The notes below the pieces were generated by a model. The model did no database searches. It was not told the origin of the DNA and was given only the letters and a program-made list of their open reading frames with translations. Below, piece by piece: positions 22,562 through 34,627 of a stretch of 64,000 bases of DNA. The stretch covers positions 4,650,001-4,714,000 of the forward strand of contig CM038916.1 in the NCBI GenBank assembly GCA_021904315.1, in the 5' to 3' direction. The position numbers and the translations under genes are program-made. How positions within the stretch are numbered: the first letter of the stretch is position 1; each line of letters opens with the position of its first letter. This stretch comes from Sphagnum magellanicum (taxonomy: Eukaryota; Streptophyta; Sphagnopsida; Sphagnales; Sphagnaceae).

Positions 22562-24477
22562 CATGTGCAAATGGATTTTTTCTTACATTTCCAGAAAGCG
22601 CACCTTGAGTTGATAGTTGGTAAGAGGACATTTGACTCATTGCATCCATTTTGGGTCAAAAGTATGAGAGCGCATAATGTGTGTTATTGTATTTATCATG
22701 TAGAAATGGAAGAATTGAGATTGGGTTTCAATTACATGCAAAAAAACTCAAGTTGCATTTTTCAAGCAAGTGTGAATGTTTTTGTGAGGTCTATGAAATT
22801 ATAAATGGCTTTAAGCAAGGTTGTGATGTTGAACATGGAACCTCTTTAGGCTTGACAATGATGTGGGAAGCTATTCTTTGTCCTTGAGATGACTTTTCAA
22901 AATGGCATAAAAGAGAATGTCTCATGGGGGTATGCGATCTATGTGGGGTGGACATTTTGCTTGTTTATCTTGTTGAAGAAGAGGGATCTTCATATGCCAT
23001 GGTCAAGTTGAAGCATTTTTCTATGGAAAATATCATCATTAGACGAGAAAAAAAAAGGAAGAAACTTAAGCTTTTTTATAAGTCTATTGTTTTTAGTGAG
23101 TTGATTCAATACCTAAAGCCCAAACTTCAATTCTTTGCCCACCATAATTTTGTGGCAAGATGGCAAGATGCAATGCTCAAGTTTTGCCTTCAAAATTGTG
23201 TAGATGATAGAATAGTTTTTATAATAGATTTTGCAAAAAACTATAGCTTTGAGATGTAGAAAGAAATGTAGTCCATGCACTGGCATAATTACCAAATCAC
23301 CATTCTTGTCCACATGGATGAAAAACCGAAACCTTGATCCACATGATGAGAGCACTAACACGATCATGAAATATTATTTCTACATATCTAATGACAAGAG
23401 TCATGGTAACTACTTTGTTCAACTTTGCTTGCATTTGCACTAGGATTTTGTCGTGAATAGTGGTAACAGGCCAAGTCAACATTAGATTTGGTCAGAAGGC
23501 TGTAGTTTACAATTCAAGAGTAAGGTCCCATGGTACTTTGTGGCTCATTATCCTCATATCACTAGCAGCTACATCTGTTTGTGGAACTTTTTCAGCTTCG
23601 ACCATGGGAAACATCCACATGATGGAGCTAGGGTGGTGTTAAAATGGTTCATTAGGAAAACCCAATTAAACATGCAAGGCCATGAGTTGCAAAGTGCAAA
23701 ACAGGTTGTGGTTTTATTATGAACCAAATTAAGCAAACGACTTGAAATTACATACTTAGGTGCATAAAGGCCTGGCTCTCGAGTTTTCTTTCATGTGATG
23801 TCTGATGATGTCAATAAGGTGAATGAATATACTTGTGAAGCTATCAAAGTTACCAAAGATTTACACTCAATTAGGTTAGTGGGTGTTATGGATGTCAATA
23901 AGTTCATGAAGAAAAACTTGTCATGTTTTTGTTGCTTATGTGTGGGTGACAATTTTGCTGCTTGTAAGAATCTATCTTGGATTCAGGAATGGCAAGTTGA
24001 GATCTTGATTTCTAATAACACACGGTCTATATGAGAAGTAATGCTAGATGTTTTTGGTGAGGACGATTGGGATTAGTTTGGGGTCAATAATAATCACTTG
24101 GCTTCTTGTCTTGCACTTGGGGACAACTTTGTGGTGAATGCTAAAGAAGGGAACTCTGAAGGTGTGGATTTCTACATCCTCATGTGTATAAAACCAATGT
24201 ACACCTTATCTTTTTCATACAAATGTCCATGGGGCCAACAATTTAATGCAAGTGACATCATAGTTGTAAGAAAATATTACCAAAGTGGGGACATTTTGAA
24301 CATTCTAATGTGTTTCTAAAAGTGTCTTAGGTTGTTGTTTTGGGTGTTTGCAATGTATGGGCCATTAAGTTTCTAATGGTACCAACAACCCACAAAGTCT
24401 AAGGTAATGACCCTATGTACATGTTTTTTGAACATGTAAAAGGTGAAATAAGAGAAACCATAGCTACACTAGATTGA
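22562..24477 (+). pseudogene. Transposase-like protein, exon-2 block, copy B
   Basis: Plus-strand relic of the family at 14682-16650, with the same order of parts: IVGKRTFDSLHPFWVKSM; CYCIYHVEMEELRLGF; a Cys-rich CECFCEV block; WEAILCP and RECLMGVCDLCGVD; IIDFAKNYSFEM with Asp at 23227; SMHWHNYQITILVHMDE; FVQLCLHLH; WSEGCSLQFKSK; PWYFVAHYPHITSS; FDHGKHPHDGARVVLKW with Asp at 23621; LQSAKQVVVLL; and the C-terminal FLMVPTTHKV region ending in TGA at 24475. The frame switches at least three times and has several stops. The second acidic position is Glu (SEG for SDG) and HGKG has become HGKH, so it is dead. The block starts after TTTTGCATGTGCAAATGG, which resembles a mutated TTTTGCAG acceptor. 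Confidence 0.65.
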
Positions 24478-27400
24478 ATAGTTTTAGAAGGTTGTGTTTA
24501 GCATTTTACCTAATGCTTTCAAACATTAGATATTCTAGTTAATCAAATCATCATTTACATTTGGCTAGGTCTTAGGTATGCAAGTTGTAGTTTTGGCTTT
24601 CTAGGATGACAACTTGGACCAAGCTATGGTACCTTTGAACATTTTAAAGATGAGATTACATTGCAAACATTTGCATGGACTAAACACTAAAGCCTTTAGT
24701 GGCTGGAGTGGTTTCCATACTCTAAAAGTAGTGTGCACCAATGGTTTGTAAGTGGTATGTTGACAATGCATTGGTTTTGAAAGAATATGTTTATGGACTT
24801 TTGGATGAATAATTAAGTTTCAAAGCATCAATGTAACATTTTTGTTTGTATATGATTAGTAGATTTATTTGTTGGATCAAATGGCTCATGAAGGACATTA
24901 TGTGTCTTAGCTAAAAACTAGATAAGTGCATGAGGTTGTGTAGAACAACACATGGTGAAGACTTTTTTTTTAACAGTTGAATGCAGTGTAGACAAATGTT
25001 ATCATTCAAATATGTCTATTAGTTTTGTTCATGTGCATTTAGTATAACTTTGTATTAAATATAAAAATTTGCTAGTGTTTCTAATTAACTATAATTGATC
25101 GTATGGCACTTTTAATTTGTGGCTTAGGGAATACTATGGCAAATTTCTTGAGGTGGAGATTTTTTGTTTTGGTCATTTGTGAGTTACATTGCATTTAATA
25201 GAAAATGAAATTTACCCTTGCAACAAAGGGGGTTACTTTGTCAAGTTTATGTATGGCACAAGAGAACACTAAAGAAGCCAACTCCTACCATGCAATTCAT
25301 GAAGCAACACAAACCTTCGCCTAAATGCCAACATGAGCATCATGAACATCAATAATCTTTTTTTGTTGTTCCCCACATACATTTTGTACCCATGTTATGT
25401 CCAATCTCAAAATTTATACATACCTGCCATCACGTATGACACATTTTTTTTCCAATGAATAAGATCATGAACTAAGATCAGTCTTCAATGTTTTCTACCA
25501 TGATATGAAAGAAAATAGTTTAACAATCTCTGGGAAAAAAATAGAATAATGGTTTGATCAAATAAGTCGCCCTTCTTGTTTTTGGGTCTAGTTTTCAATG
25601 GTCCGTTCTCATGGCCATTTCGATTTTTCTTGCCCACATTAAGTATCTACAAAAATCAGGAACAAATTTGCCATATATTTCCAATTAGATTTTGTAAACA
25701 TGTATGCAACATTGGTCAAGTAGGTCTCAATTTTTCCGTATCAATGTAATTATTAATACATGTTTGCTAGCATTGTGTTTTTGTGTTTTTAGAAGGGCTC
25801 CCACTGGTTGCAAATCATAGTGTGGTGATGCAATTCCTTATAATCTTTTGAAAGTTAAGGTATTAACACTAAGATTTATTCCCTTAGAATTGGCAACTTT
25901 GAAATTTGAAAGAGCCAATTTCATTTTTTAGATGTGTAGTAGAAAATCCTTTCAATAGGTTTATCCTTTCCAGAGGTGTACAAATGGTGAATGGGGATGG
26001 ACAAACACATTATGGGCTTGATCTACAGTCAAAATTGTGTCCAACATTATCCTTGTCCAATTTGGTAATAAGAGTTGTTGAGTATTCTTCATTACTTGCA
26101 TGTGTTGACATTGTTTGATTTGTAATCAGCATCATAGTTGTTGATTTCTATTTCAAATTAAACATTAATTTTTAAATAAACATCTTTATATAATGTAGCA
26201 CAATAGATCATGTACTTTGTAGAGGAATTAGATTGTACACAATTGTGTAAAACTAGTTTTCAAAGCCACGTAATGAAACAAGATAGCTCATGACTCCAAA
26301 ATTTAAAGCTTTTCATTTCTATAGTAGGAAAACAAAGTTTGGACACCTTGCAAAAAAAATTGGATTAGTTGAATTTGAACTTCTTACAGTACAACTATGG
26401 ACACCTTTTTACAAGAGAATTTGAACTAGTTGAGTAGGCCCCCTAAAACATACCCCATAATAGAAAATTAACACCATATTAATCCAATTGCAAAAACCTC
26501 ATTCAACTTTCTAATTCATCATGCAATTCACACAATTATAATTTGGTACAATCCTATACAACCACAATTCAAATCATACCTTGCAAAACAAATTCCAAGT
26601 TTGAACAAAACATTAATCTTGAGTAATAATGCTACTAGAAACTCATACATTCTTGAAATTAATTGTATGCCTATCACCTACAATAATAACTTAAAATAAG
26701 ACACATCAACAAAAGATATTTTGTAGGATTTTAATTGAAACTAATAAGTCATCCCAATATAAACATGAGGTTAAAATGGCAAGTCAAATTGTAAGATGGA
26801 ATAAAATAGTTTGCAGATCATGGTTTGATCATGTACAATTCCTTCCTCAAACCAATCTGAATATACATTATTACTAAATAATAATACTTCAAAGGAAATT
26901 AAATCCAATTCAATAATGTTCCAAAACTTAAAAAATGTTTGCACCTTTGAATATTGATTAGTTAATAAATCCATCCTACTCAAAATCTACTTAAAGTGAA
27001 GTAATTTTTTAAATTCCTAGTTTCTCAATATTGTCATTTTCCAAACCTCATAACCCTATCGTAACCCCAACCCAAAATTCAACAAAAATTGAATTCAAAG
27101 TTTGAGCAATGTAGAAAAATAAACCTTATCTTGTAATAGGAAATAAATAATGTAAGCAAAAGTCATTCCAATCTTGCACCTAAACTTTGTTTGATTGGGT
27201 CTGGATATATTTGTAAGATCACATAATGAATATTAATGGACTTCCAAAGTTATATTACACATTTTATGTACTTCCTCTAGGTATCAACAAGTACACCAAC
27301 TCCCAGTTTTTGATCCAAGGATGCTTTAGAATGCTTTTGATTGGACCACATGAAACAAAATAACATCAACCAAAATTATGATTACATTTAACATTGAAAT

Positions 27401-27626
27401 CAACAAGATATATAAATAGTGATAGTTCTCACATAATAGATGGGCTATGTTTGCATATATTTCTTCCACTTGAAATGTGAATCTGTAACCAACAAAGGAC
27501 CAATATTTCAATTGTTAAAAACTTGAAAAAAAAACAATCTACATTAATCTAAAATAATTTCAAGAAGGGCCTAAAGTTAATTGCCAAGCTTGAACCTAAT
27601 TTGTAATATGGAAATATAGCTTATAC
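24478..27626. other. AT-rich noncoding DNA
   Basis: Short frames (for example 25906-26118) show no motif or homologous partner in the window. Nothing supported. Confidence 0.4.
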
Positions 27627-28154
27627 CTAGCTCAAGTGCATGCCTTCAATTTCCCTTGTGCGAGCTTTTGGCAGCCTTGGTTTTGGTAGATATAGACAAT
27701 CTTTGAACAACAAGTGTTTTGGTAGTTTTTTTTTCTTCTTCAATGGACTTTCAACAATGTGATCATCCCCTTCATGGGACTTCTCTAACTTGCATTTACT
27801 AGATGTCCTTGTCAATTCCTCTTCCTCATCTTCTATTGAAACCTATTTAAAAAGTTTGGGTTCTTCTTGCATACCATCTTGCAAAGTGAGGTTATCTTTG
27901 ACAGCCTTCTTGCATTTTGGTTCTTGGGTGGCGAATTCTAGTGGTGTTGCTTGGACCTCACCAACAACCTCATGATGTTGGTTTTCCATTTTCTAAAGGG
28001 GAAATGTGATTGCCTTACAGTCTAATGTGGGCATTATTAGTTTGATATACCCCACAGATGGGCTAATGTTAGTGAACTTTACATGTAAAAACTGCCACTG
28101 ATCATAGTCCATAGAAAAAGATGTAGAAGGGTGATTGAAATCTACCATGGCCAT
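27627..28154 (-). pseudogene. Minus-strand ORF with two in-frame stops, acidic and lysine-rich
   Basis: From ATG at 28154 one frame runs 175 codons broken by two TAG codons: MAMVDFNHPSTSFSMDYDQW, then after the first stop MENQHHEVVGEVQATPLEF, then after the second VSIEDEEEEL, SPLKKKKKLPKHL and a C-terminal KPRLPKARTREIEG. The acidic run and the K5 cluster look like those of nuclear proteins, but I recognise no domain. Immediately downstream the minus strand reads GCTAG|GTATAAGC, a possible splice donor, and a possible acceptor TTGGTTACAG|ATTC follows near 27490. It could be an exon of a decayed element or host-derived gene. Confidence 0.3.
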
Positions 28155-28559
28155 AACAAAATAAGATCAAAAACCTTTTCACAACTATTCAATATAATCT
28201 ATTAATTACACATACATACGGAATTTGCTAAATTGTAGTGAATCCATATAGATAACTTGTGATCAAAAGCCCATATGCATGGATTTAATACAAATTGAAT
28301 CCATATATTGAACATAAATTACATTACACCAAAATGTGGTTTTTATGACTTAGACATGTTACAATTATTACCCAAAATAGTCATATAGTTGTACAAAGTG
28401 GATTTGAATCGCAATCATTTTGATGACTATAGCCATAATTATGAGTCTATGATTACAAATATGATTACATGATTAATGTAACCATATTAAAGTGATTATT
28501 TGACCTTGTTTCTGCAACTTTAAAAATAAAATAAAAATACATATCAACATGGTCAAATT

Positions 28560-29340
28560 TGTATTAGAAGCTTAACTTAGTTTAACTTAAGTTAATTTAT
28601 TTTAACTTAATCCAATCTTAATTTAACCCACTTAAGGCTAAATCACCCTAAGTAGCCTATATAATTTATTTTAAATAACCTAATTTATTATAAATAATCT
28701 TATATTTTTGCTTAATGTAACATATTTTAACATATGTAACCTAATTTAATTTAGTTTAGTTTAGTTTAGCCAAATTTAGATTGATTAACTCAATTTAGCC
28801 AAGTTTAATTGACCATGTTTAACTAAATACTTTCATATAACTTGATTTCACCAATTTAAACCAAATTTAACTTCAATATCAAAGTTTAACTTAAATATTT
28901 TAATTTATCCAAGTTTAGCTTAATTTATTAAAATTTAGCCTAATACATAACCAAATTTAACTTATTTTTTTTAAGGTTTAACCAAATTTAATCAATTTCA
29001 ACAAAAATTAATCAAACTTAAATAAAATTTTCCTAGGTTTAACCAAATTTAGCCAAAATCATTTGGTTTAGAAAACATTATCTTCATTTAACCAAGCTTA
29101 ACCAAGTTTTAGCCAAGTTGATCAAAACATTTTTAAAAATCTTATTTTAGCTAGAATAACCTACTTTAGCCACTTTAACCAAAATTAAACAAAACTAATG
29201 AACCTTAGTTTTAGTCTAGCCAAGTTTAATCTAAATATCCTAATTTAATAACAAAAATAACATAATTCAAGCAATTTCATGTTATTTAAACCAAATTTAA
29301 CAAAGTTTTACCAAATTTATCTATGAGTTTAAGATTCATA
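28560..29340. repeat. Low-complexity TTAACC/AAATTTAGCC-rich stretch
   Basis: Long degenerate run built from words such as 'taatttaaccaa', 'aaatttagcc' and 'tttagtttagtttag'. No stable unit length can be read, and no coding sense is seen. Confidence 0.6.
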
Positions 29341-31869
29341 AATTTACAACATATTAAAGTTATATATAAAATGACCTTTTAAAACAATGATAAATATAAA
29401 TAAATATTTTTTATTTTTTATTTTATTACAAATTAATTTTTGTAGTATGTTTATATTTTAAAAATATTTCAGTAAATGTTTATATACATATAACATTGCA
29501 TATGTATGTGTATATATTGTATTAAATATGTAGATTATAATACATGTATATTATATAATATGATATAATATATATACATATAATATATTAATAATATCAT
29601 ATTATATTATTTTTGAATTACAAAAGAATTTTAAAAATCAATTTGTTATATTCAAATAATACGTATATTTATTAGAGTTTATCATGTATTGAAACATAAT
29701 GGATATGTCAAAAAAATTTAAATTCAAAAGTGATTTTCTATCTACGAAATTTGTTATTTGAATTTTTAGTTGGTCCACATATGTAGATTATGCTCCAAAG
29801 TTCAATAATTCATCTTCATATGTTCATTTGATTAAGTATTGGAAAAGAAATTAAATTTTAAACTTTATATTTTTATACAAACAAACATTGGAACATGATA
29901 AAGTTTTCATGTGATAACATTGTCCCACATGTAATGTGGTAGGTTGATGGCAAAGGCCTTGGACCAATTCAAGGAGGTCCAAGGATTAATACTTGTTCCC
30001 ACCATGTTGACCAATTTGACCACATTGACTATAGTCGACTTTGACCATTGGTATGATAATGACATATGCTGACTACATTGACCAATGGTATGTATAATGG
30101 CATATAATACAATAATGTTTTTATATGGTTGTATATATGATATATAAATAATAAAAAATAAATTAAATGAATAATTATTTTGTAAAATCAATATTTGAAA
30201 GTATATTTAAATATTAATGTAATAATATATTATTTTATAAATATACATAATTTTATTATATACATAAATATATATTTTATATATTTTATGTAAATAATAT
30301 TTTGTAGTCGTAAATGACATGTTTTGGCGTTGTGTTATATGAGTTCATGGTGTTTAGTACATGGCTAAAAGTTAATATGCACAAGCTAGGACTTTGTTAA
30401 ATTACAATGATTACAAAAATACAAAGTGATCACATTTGATGAGTTTGCATGAACTTAACAAAAACTAAGTCCATATATTAAGGAGATCATCTCAAATTTT
30501 ATTTGTTGTTTTGATTTCATTTCAACAAAACATGGAATTCTATTGTAATTTTAATGCAATTTTTAGTAAAACATAAAAGTATAGATTTCTATAGTGATTT
30601 CTATGTTCAAATTATTGTGTGAATTTGTTGTAGAAACAAAAATGTAATGTAATGAATTGTAATTTTGTCTTTGGATTTTTTAGCATTGTACACTGAAGTG
30701 TAGATTCTAGCTTTATGAAATAACCATGAATCTAGTGTTTTAATGAACTGTAGAGTCCAGTGTGTTTAAAATTAGGTCATAAATTATGAATGTGTGCATA
30801 TTGTAATGCAAATCTATTATTATAGTAGTGTGAAATAATTTTATAGGGATTAAATTTTGCTTCTACCATTTGGCGACCATCTTGTGGGGAATTTTTATTT
30901 ATTTTATTATAATAATGAACAAGTTTTTCTTCAATTTTTATTATTGTACTATAGATGAGAGGATTCAAATGAGTGATTTTGTTTTTTAATTCAGAATCTA
31001 AAGGGGTATGGTAGAAAGTATTAAAGGTTTAAGTGGTTGATGTTGTAAAGACTATAGAGCAATTTACAAACTTTGAAGATGAAGGATTATGAAGCAAGAA
31101 GAATCGGATGGTGACTCGGAATTTACAACGATAATTGGATTTAGAGGTAAATTGTCAAGTCATTAGCAGACAAATAAAAAACAATTTTGAAAATGGAGAG
31201 GAGTGTGTAAAGCTTACAAAAACCTTATATTGAAATCTGATGTTGGACATACGAGTTCTAAAAACAAAGGAAAGAACTACAAGGCACATGTTGTTAACAA
31301 ATAGGAGATCTAGTCAAGTGTAAACATAAATATTTATTGAAAGGAAACTAAAACATGATGCTCACAACATGGAACATAACATCAAGAACTCTTCAAGGTT
31401 CTTGTCACATGAAATACACAAACTTGTGCACTGAAGAAAAGAGAGCCAAACCATCAACACCAAGGTATTTAACTAAAAGACCAAACCACAAATAACCAAA
31501 TTAATATAAGTAAAGAAAGTAATTCAACCTTGTGAAAGTAACACAGTTTCTTTCCTATTCCAATAACTAATGAAACCTAACTAGCTGAGTTGAATTCTCA
31601 ACACATGTTTTTACCACAAAAAGTGGTATCGCATGAAGTATGGATCGGGGGTTTTCAAAGAAGGCATAGTTATAAATGACGATCTCCATGAAGAAATATG
31701 TAGTTGACTATTCACCCAAATGAGTGGGTGTAGTATATTTTTTAGCCGTAATATGTGGTTTAGATTTGAAAGATCAAGACGAAGCAGAGACTTTTGTAAT
31801 ACTTGATCAACCATAGGAAATCTCAAATCTAGAGTCAATGACTAGCCGATGAAGGGATGTTACAAGAAG
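29341..31869. other. Very AT-rich desert
   Basis: 29340-30320 is dominated by TATATAATATGATATAATAT-like sequence. A short run of 'ttgaccaca'/'ttgaccaat' words lies at 30000-30090, next to the SINE-like head. 31080-31870 is less AT-rich but has no readable frame. Confidence 0.45.
29934..30004 (+). repeat. tRNA-derived SINE-like head
   Basis: GTGGTAGGTTGATGGCAAAG resembles a Pol III A box region, and about 30 nt later GGTCCAAGGATTAATACTTG resembles a worn B box, followed by TTCCCACC. It sits in an AT-rich desert. The anticodon arm does not fold, so it is not a working tRNA. Confidence 0.35.
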
Positions 31870-32344
31870 TATATAATGCAGGTTTATGTATCAATGTGCA
31901 TTTCCAGATTATTATGAACTAGTGGAAGATCGGGAGGTGGAAGAAAACATCAATATTGATGTGGTTGAAGAGACTTAGGAAAATTACCTACAATCATCTA
32001 AATATGTAGAGGCATAGGTGAATGTGTTGGATGAAGTACCACAATCATACTCACATCAAGGGTTTTCAAAGTTGGATCAAAGAAAATACACAGTTGAAAC
32101 ACAAGATCATGAATTTGTGAATTCAAAGGTAGTCAAATTATTTTCAAAGGTTTGTGCATTTTGTGAGGAAAAAGGACATGTAATCATTGATTGTCTTTTT
32201 TTTCCTTTTCACATGAGAGCAGATATTGCTAGACATGTGGAACTACAAAATGTGGTAGGAACATTAATGGATCAATCACAGGACCAAGAACCAAGAATTT
32301 TTGTAATCCAGAATAGATTAAAAAACATGGAGTTGGGAGGCTAA
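31870..32344 (+). pseudogene. Retroelement protein fragment with a CCHC zinc knuckle
   Basis: One frame reads ENINIDVVEET, two stops, then from 32018 VLDEVPQSYSHQGFSKL, VVKLFSKVCAFCEEKGHVII, FHMRADIARHVELQNVVG and RIFVIQNRLKNMELGG before a stop at 32342. CAFCEEKGHVIIDC fits C-x2-C-x4-H-x4-C, the nucleic-acid-binding knuckle of retroviral and retrotransposon gag proteins. The fragment is followed by a gag-like frame at 32517-33090. It is truncated at both ends; LTRs are not visible. Confidence 0.55.
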
Positions 32345-32516
32345 TTGGGACCACAAAGTCGACATATTCGTCCACACATTCAATTTAGGAGCAAAACACT
32401 AAAGGTGTATTCACATCCACATTCTACATCACAAAGAATACCAATGGGTAACCATAGAATGGGGCATCATCACATTTGAGTCAACTAAAAGTGTCATAAG
32501 TAATACTTGTTGAAAT

Positions 32517-33090
32517 TTGGAAACAACCTCTTGGAATAAAAGTTACTCAATATTTAATGTTATCATAACAACCACAAGAGTGGAAACAATGGTTGGACCT
32601 AATATGAATGTTGTTAGAAGTAGAATATTAATTGGATCTTCAAAAAAATTGGGTAGTGGATCAGATGTAATCTTTGTAGGAAGGAATTTGAGTCAAAGTT
32701 CAGCACTACCAATAATAACTATTAGAGTTGTTGGGACACCCCAAATGTTTTTTACCAATTCAATATTGACTACTCATGTGAACAAGATTATAGATCGACC
32801 ATTGATGAATTCAATGGCTATTGGAGGGTATAGAAGTGTAGATGCAGCAAATAAAAAAGGAGGATATTGAAAACCATTTGTTGTAATTACACAAATTCCT
32901 AATCATAAAAATGGCCATTTTGTTAAGCCAAATAAGGTAGCTTTTAAGTATTTTGATTTCAAAAAGGATGGTGATCTAAATGTTTATGTTAGAGTGTTCA
33001 ATTTTGTAGTAAAAGCAAATTCAGAGACTTCTAAAAAGTATATCATCAATGCATTTAACTATACACTAAGAGATATAACATCAGACTAGC
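32517..33090 (+). pseudogene. Gag-like retrotransposon fragment, truncated
   Basis: One frame with a single internal stop (TGA ending at 32870) runs through RVVGTPQMFFTNSILTT, IIDRPLMNSMAIGGYRSVDA, ITQIPNHKNGHFVKPNKVAF, KYFDFKKDGDLNVYVRVFNF and ETSKKYIINAFNYTLRD, and ends abruptly. The pattern 'F.Y.DFKKD.D....VRVFN..VKAN.E....YIINAF..TLRD' matches my memory of plant retrotransposon gag proteins, where it precedes a W-C-H stretch that is missing here. The element is cut off on the 3' side. The zinc-knuckle fragment lies upstream rather than downstream, which is the reverse of the usual gag order. Confidence 0.5.
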
Positions 33091-33109
33091 AAAGCTTTTA
33101 TCTTTGTAT

Positions 33110-33540
33110 GTATTTGCCTACTTTTGTCTTTGAGTCCATTATTAGTGGTCTCTATATGTATCTACATGTTTATTTTTGCCTTTGAGTCCATTGTTGTTGG
33201 TCTATTTAGTATCTACTTACTTCTCTCTCTCAACCCACTATTGTTGGTTTCCAACATTGACATTTCAATCCAATAATTTGATTTCAACATTTCAATTTAA
33301 ATATATATCAAGACCATGAGTTGTTAATTGGATTCTTTATATCAATATATGAAAACCAATATATCTACTTAACTATCCTCTATGTATTTGTCTCTCAAAT
33401 TTTTACGTATATGCTTACTTATGTTTCTTTACCCATTCGTTCCAATTTCCAAAAATGACATTTATGATTCTAGTAAATTGATTTGTAGATGCCAATATAA
33501 TATATATCAAAACTATTGGTTCTTAGTTGGATTCTTTATG
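33110..33540. repeat. Short and 199-bp direct duplications
   Basis: A unit of roughly 60 bp, with 'ttgtctttgagtccattattagtggtct', is repeated near 33125 and 33180. ATATATATCAAGACCATGAG at 33301 is repeated with changes as ATATATATCAAAACTATTGG at 33500, both followed by 'ttggattctttat'. Confidence 0.55.
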
Positions 33541-34042
33541 TTTCTGAAAATGTGTTTACATCATAATAAGATCTAAAATTGTCAAATCGTAATGTTATTT
33601 CAACATGATGCTCTAGTTCAATTCATGTGTAGTAGACTTTGAAGCATGTTGTCATCTATGCACTACTTTGAAGCAAGTTTTGAAACTTTTATGCTTTGAT
33701 AGTTTTATGTGGAGTGTTCGGTAGGGCTGAAGTATATGACTTTGGGGTGCTAAAACTAGGGACAAATCAAAAGGATCATAAGGATGTAGAGTTGTGTCCT
33801 AATGTGCCTGAATGAGTTGCAACTTCATCTGCAACAGAAGTGAAAATAACCCAATGTATGCCCAAGACCCCTTAAAAAAACCAAATGTTTAAGTTCCACC
33901 AAAGGTGGTGGGTTCCCCAAGTCCACTAGATGTAGTTCTTGGACCCCAATGGTAGTGCCAACTACAACTAACTTGGTTTCAACCATAATAACTCATGATG
34001 TCACTCGTTGCTATAGCTCAATATCCAAGGCCATGGATATAG

Positions 34043-34627
34043 GTGTTTGGACCAAGTGGAGCTAATTTTGTTAGCGCTTCAACTACATTACAAGTGCCCT
34101 TTGCGAGTGTAACTAAGGTGAAAATAGAGAGCATGGCTAGAGTAGTTCGTAAGACATGGAAAAAAAAGAAAGATGATGAGTCAAATAAACGAGTAATTAT
34201 TAGGCAAAAACCCCACAAAATTAAAGTAAAACTAAGGGGGGATATAGATGGGGGTTGTGATGGGAATAATGTTTGGGATGAGACAATAAGAACATTAATT
34301 CCCTAGATACTAAATATAAGTGTTGTAAAATGGGAAACACATAGTCAAAAGTCTTTGGAAAAATTGAGGGTGGGTTTGGTCAAGGAATTTGAGTATTTGG
34401 ACGATGAGTTGTTTGTGGTTGGATTTAGGAATGTTGTGAAAAGATGGTTGAAAACAAAGAGGAGACAATTGAAAGCAAGGTATAAGGAACAAGGATTGCC
34501 TAATTAATATTGAACCCACTCACAGGGAGAGGTTAAAGGTTTATTGGTCCAAACATAAGACCAAAAGGAAGGCTAAACAAATGTCCAACGCCAAGAGCAA
34601 AGCAAAGAGTTTGATGAATGCAGGGTG
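34043..34627 (+). pseudogene. En/Spm (Ptta)-like plant transposase remnant
   Basis: Open to TAG at 34304 with TTLQVPFASVTKVKIESMAR and a basic patch (RKTWKKKKDD). In the same frame after the stop come ILNISVVKWETHSQKSLEKL, LVKEFEYLDDELFVVGFRN and KRWLKTKRRQLKARYKEQG; a frameshift near 34510 gives RERLKVYWSKHKTKRKAKQ and SNAKSKAKSLMNAG. The motif order 'L.KLR..L..EFEY......GFRN..KR.LK..R..LKARY' then 'W..LK.YW......KA..M..A..K.K' is how I remember the Ptta/En/Spm transposase family of plants. It is a small piece; no CACTA termini were found. Confidence 0.45.

Noticed and set aside
14682-24477. An active transposase in this window
   Set aside because: All copies have stops or frameshifts, and copy B has lost the SDG aspartate and the HGKG glycine.
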